From Gammaproteobacteria bacterium (GTDB taxonomy: Bacteria; Pseudomonadota; Gammaproteobacteria; Pseudomonadales; Pseudomonadaceae): DNA of 36,745 bases. The notes under the pieces were generated by a model, which did no database searches, was not told the DNA's origin, and saw nothing but the letters and a program-made list of their open reading frames with translations. Position numbers and translations under genes: made by a program. This document shows, piece after piece, positions 35,963-36,745 of the stretch. The stretch lies in NCBI GenBank assembly GCA_903970465.1, contig CAJCIO010000126.1:1-36745 (forward strand), read 5' to 3'. Every line of letters starts with the position of its first letter. Position 1 is the stretch's first letter.

Positions 35963-36032
35963 CGTACAGCTGCCACCCTTTTCGTTTAGCAGCGGAAGGT
36001 GGCGGTTCATTCGAACCGTCAGGAGTTGCATC
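35963..36032 (+). promoter_or_regulatory. Leader with competing hairpins and a buffered ribosome site
   Basis: Downstream of the structured element, GCCACC (35972-35977) can pair with GGTGGC (35998-36003). GCTGC (35969-35973) can instead pair with GCAGC (35989-35993); the two stems exclude each other. CTGCTAA (35952-35958) of the outer stem can also pair with TTAGCAG (35986-35992). A further hairpin, CGGTTC-ATTC-GAACCG (36003-36018), ends one base before the TCAGGAG ribosome binding site, and the ATG is at 36033. The layout is that of a switchable leader. Confidence 0.5.
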
Positions 36033-36239
36033 ATGGTCAAACCGACACCGGATCCACCCGTCGTCAATCTCCCCGACGATCACCCCCTGTTTCATTTTCC
36101 GGCGGACCTCGCCGAAACCTCCGGCACCCTGCTGGCCGACCGTTTCGAACGTCAGCGTGCGCCGCTGGACGCCGGTCGGTGTAATGAACATCCCACGAGC
36201 ATAACGCCTCGACACTTTTGGCAGTTCTGGCGCTGGTAG
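36033..36239 (+). CDS. Small hypothetical protein (DUF6124-like N-terminus, perhaps truncated)
   Basis: This 68-residue frame starts MVKPTPDPPVVNLPDDHPLF after a good AGGAG. The opening recalls small Pseudomonas proteins of the DUF6124/DUF3077 type, but the expected helical C-terminal half (Val/Ala-rich, about 60 more residues) is absent. The end of the frame, CNEHPTSITPRHFWQFWRW, looks unlike that family. It may be a truncated or frameshifted copy, or a true leader-linked peptide. A minus-strand frame of similar size covers the same DNA and is judged a shadow. Confidence 0.45.
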   Translation: MVKPTPDPPVVNLPDDHPLFHFPADLAETSGTLLADRFERQRAPLDAGRCNEHPTSITPRHFWQFWRW

Positions 36240-36303
36240 TCGTTCATTCGAGTTGCCGCAGGAAGGCCCGTGCGGGTATTCATTGTTAGTCAGGAGTTGG
36301 GGC
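36240..36303 (+). promoter_or_regulatory. Second leader sharing motifs with the first
   Basis: GTTCATTCGA (36242-36251) and GTCAGGAGTTG close to the start codon are both also present in the leader of the preceding gene (36005-36014 and 36018 onward). The two small genes therefore seem to have partly duplicated 5' regions. Confidence 0.5.
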
Positions 36304-36558
36304 ATGATCGAAATTACTGAAACTCAGGCTTTGGATTTTGGCTGCTGCGGTTTGGAACAGAAGCCAATGTTTAGTGTGAACCCGGGTATTGCGCTGGAGG
36401 ATGCGCTGACGCAGTTGTCGCATTTGCTGGCTTGTGCGCAGGCAGCGGCGTCCGAGATGTGCGATGCGCGAGTGGTGGACCGGGGGCTGGTGGGGGCGAC
36501 GGTGCATTGCATTGAGGGGGCGAAGGCACTGGTTGATGCTTTGTTGGTTGGCGGCTGA
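36304..36558 (+). CDS. DUF3077-like small protein
   Basis: This 84-residue protein has the DUF3077 pattern. FSVNPGIALEDALTQLSHLLACAQAAA is near the middle, and the helical end is VGATVHCIEGAKALVDALLVGG. The N-terminal 20 residues include two Cys pairs (CCGLEQ). Family members are small, cytoplasmic, very common in Pseudomonas, and of unknown function. AGGAG at about 36292-36296 supports the start. Confidence 0.75.
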   Translation: MIEITETQALDFGCCGLEQKPMFSVNPGIALEDALTQLSHLLACAQAAASEMCDARVVDRGLVGATVHCIEGAKALVDALLVGG

Positions 36559-36573
36559 TTTGCTTACTGAGGC

Positions 36574-36602
36574 GCGGTGAGTGTCGCCTTGCGACTCACC
36601 GC
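36574..36602 (+). terminator. Hairpin after the DUF3077-like gene
   Basis: GCGGTGAGT (36574-36582) pairs with ACTCACCGC (36594-36602), with an inner CGC/GCG pair that makes the loop tight. The T-rich stretch after it is weak, so it may be a terminator or a stabilising stem. Beyond it, to the window edge at 36745, only a CCGGCGCCGG palindrome (36689-36698) between GCCAGC and GCTGGC arms is notable. It looks REP-like. No gene is seen there. Confidence 0.55.
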
Positions 36603-36745
36603 CGATGCTTTGCTTGGATGGCAGGCGAAGGTGAGGGATTTCATGCTACAGGATCGACTGGTGAAGGTTGCTTGAAGCCAGCAAAGCCCCGGCGCCGGTA
36701 GCCATAGTGTTGGCTGGCATTGCGGGCCAGTTATGCACGCCAAAC

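Noticed and set aside
35955..36305. 116-codon minus-strand frame covering the small genes
   Set aside because: It runs antisense through the leader hairpins and the ribosome sites. The plus-strand genes have good starts and one has family resemblance.

Overview
The window reads as a Pseudomonas chromosome, most likely of the fluorescens/syringae-type lineages. The evidence is the high GC content with Pseudomonas-like codon use, a flagellar sigma-28-type promoter in front of a chemoreceptor, a small DUF3077-type protein, and a large HrpK-like protein. No tRNA, rRNA, CRISPR array or plasmid/phage replication gene was seen. All functional names come from reading motifs and family resemblance by eye; no database search was run.

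Layout. (1) 157-2175 is a complete IS66-type insertion sequence (tnpB, tnpC, matched terminal repeats, no target duplication) at the 5' end of a small conserved gene (2197-2667). (2) 2745-13706 is ordinary accessory metabolism: a multi-pass membrane protein, a DUF1203 protein, a LysR regulator followed by an orphan amino-acid binding protein, a DUF2817 zinc peptidase-like protein and a Rieske oxygenase, a small acidic protein, an MFS exporter, a beta-class glutathione transferase divergent from an HxlR regulator, a membrane metallophosphoesterase, a tiny helix-turn-helix protein and a GFA-type protein. (3) 14007-17141 holds an orphan periplasmic binding protein, then an ACS-type MFS transporter overlapping a D-2-hydroxyacid dehydrogenase gene that is frameshifted in this sequence.

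(4) 17235-28598 is the most coherent unit. A GntR/FadR regulator is the first gene of a tightly overlapped operon for a complete dipeptide/glutathione-type ABC importer (two ATPases, binding protein, two permeases). A gamma-glutamyltransferase-like enzyme without a signal peptide follows. A second unit encodes an OFA-type transporter and a second such enzyme and ends in a strong terminator. Both units have well-spaced sigma-54 -24/-12 elements, and a GCACC-N5-GGTGC (NtrC-like) site lies upstream of the second. I infer a nitrogen- or substrate-controlled pathway that imports intact gamma-glutamyl compounds and cleaves them in the cytoplasm. The substrate is unknown.

(5) 28640-33480: a chemoreceptor with a sigma-28-type promoter converges on a 1004-residue HrpK/translocator-like protein with two N-terminal repeats. 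It has no type III secretion genes or hrp box nearby. (6) 33768-35604: a GNAT acetyltransferase, a glutathione transferase and a decayed FMN reductase gene. (7) 35812-36602: an intricately foldable leader (nested stems, UUCG tetraloop, octa-T loop, competing pairings) ahead of two very small genes, one DUF3077-like.
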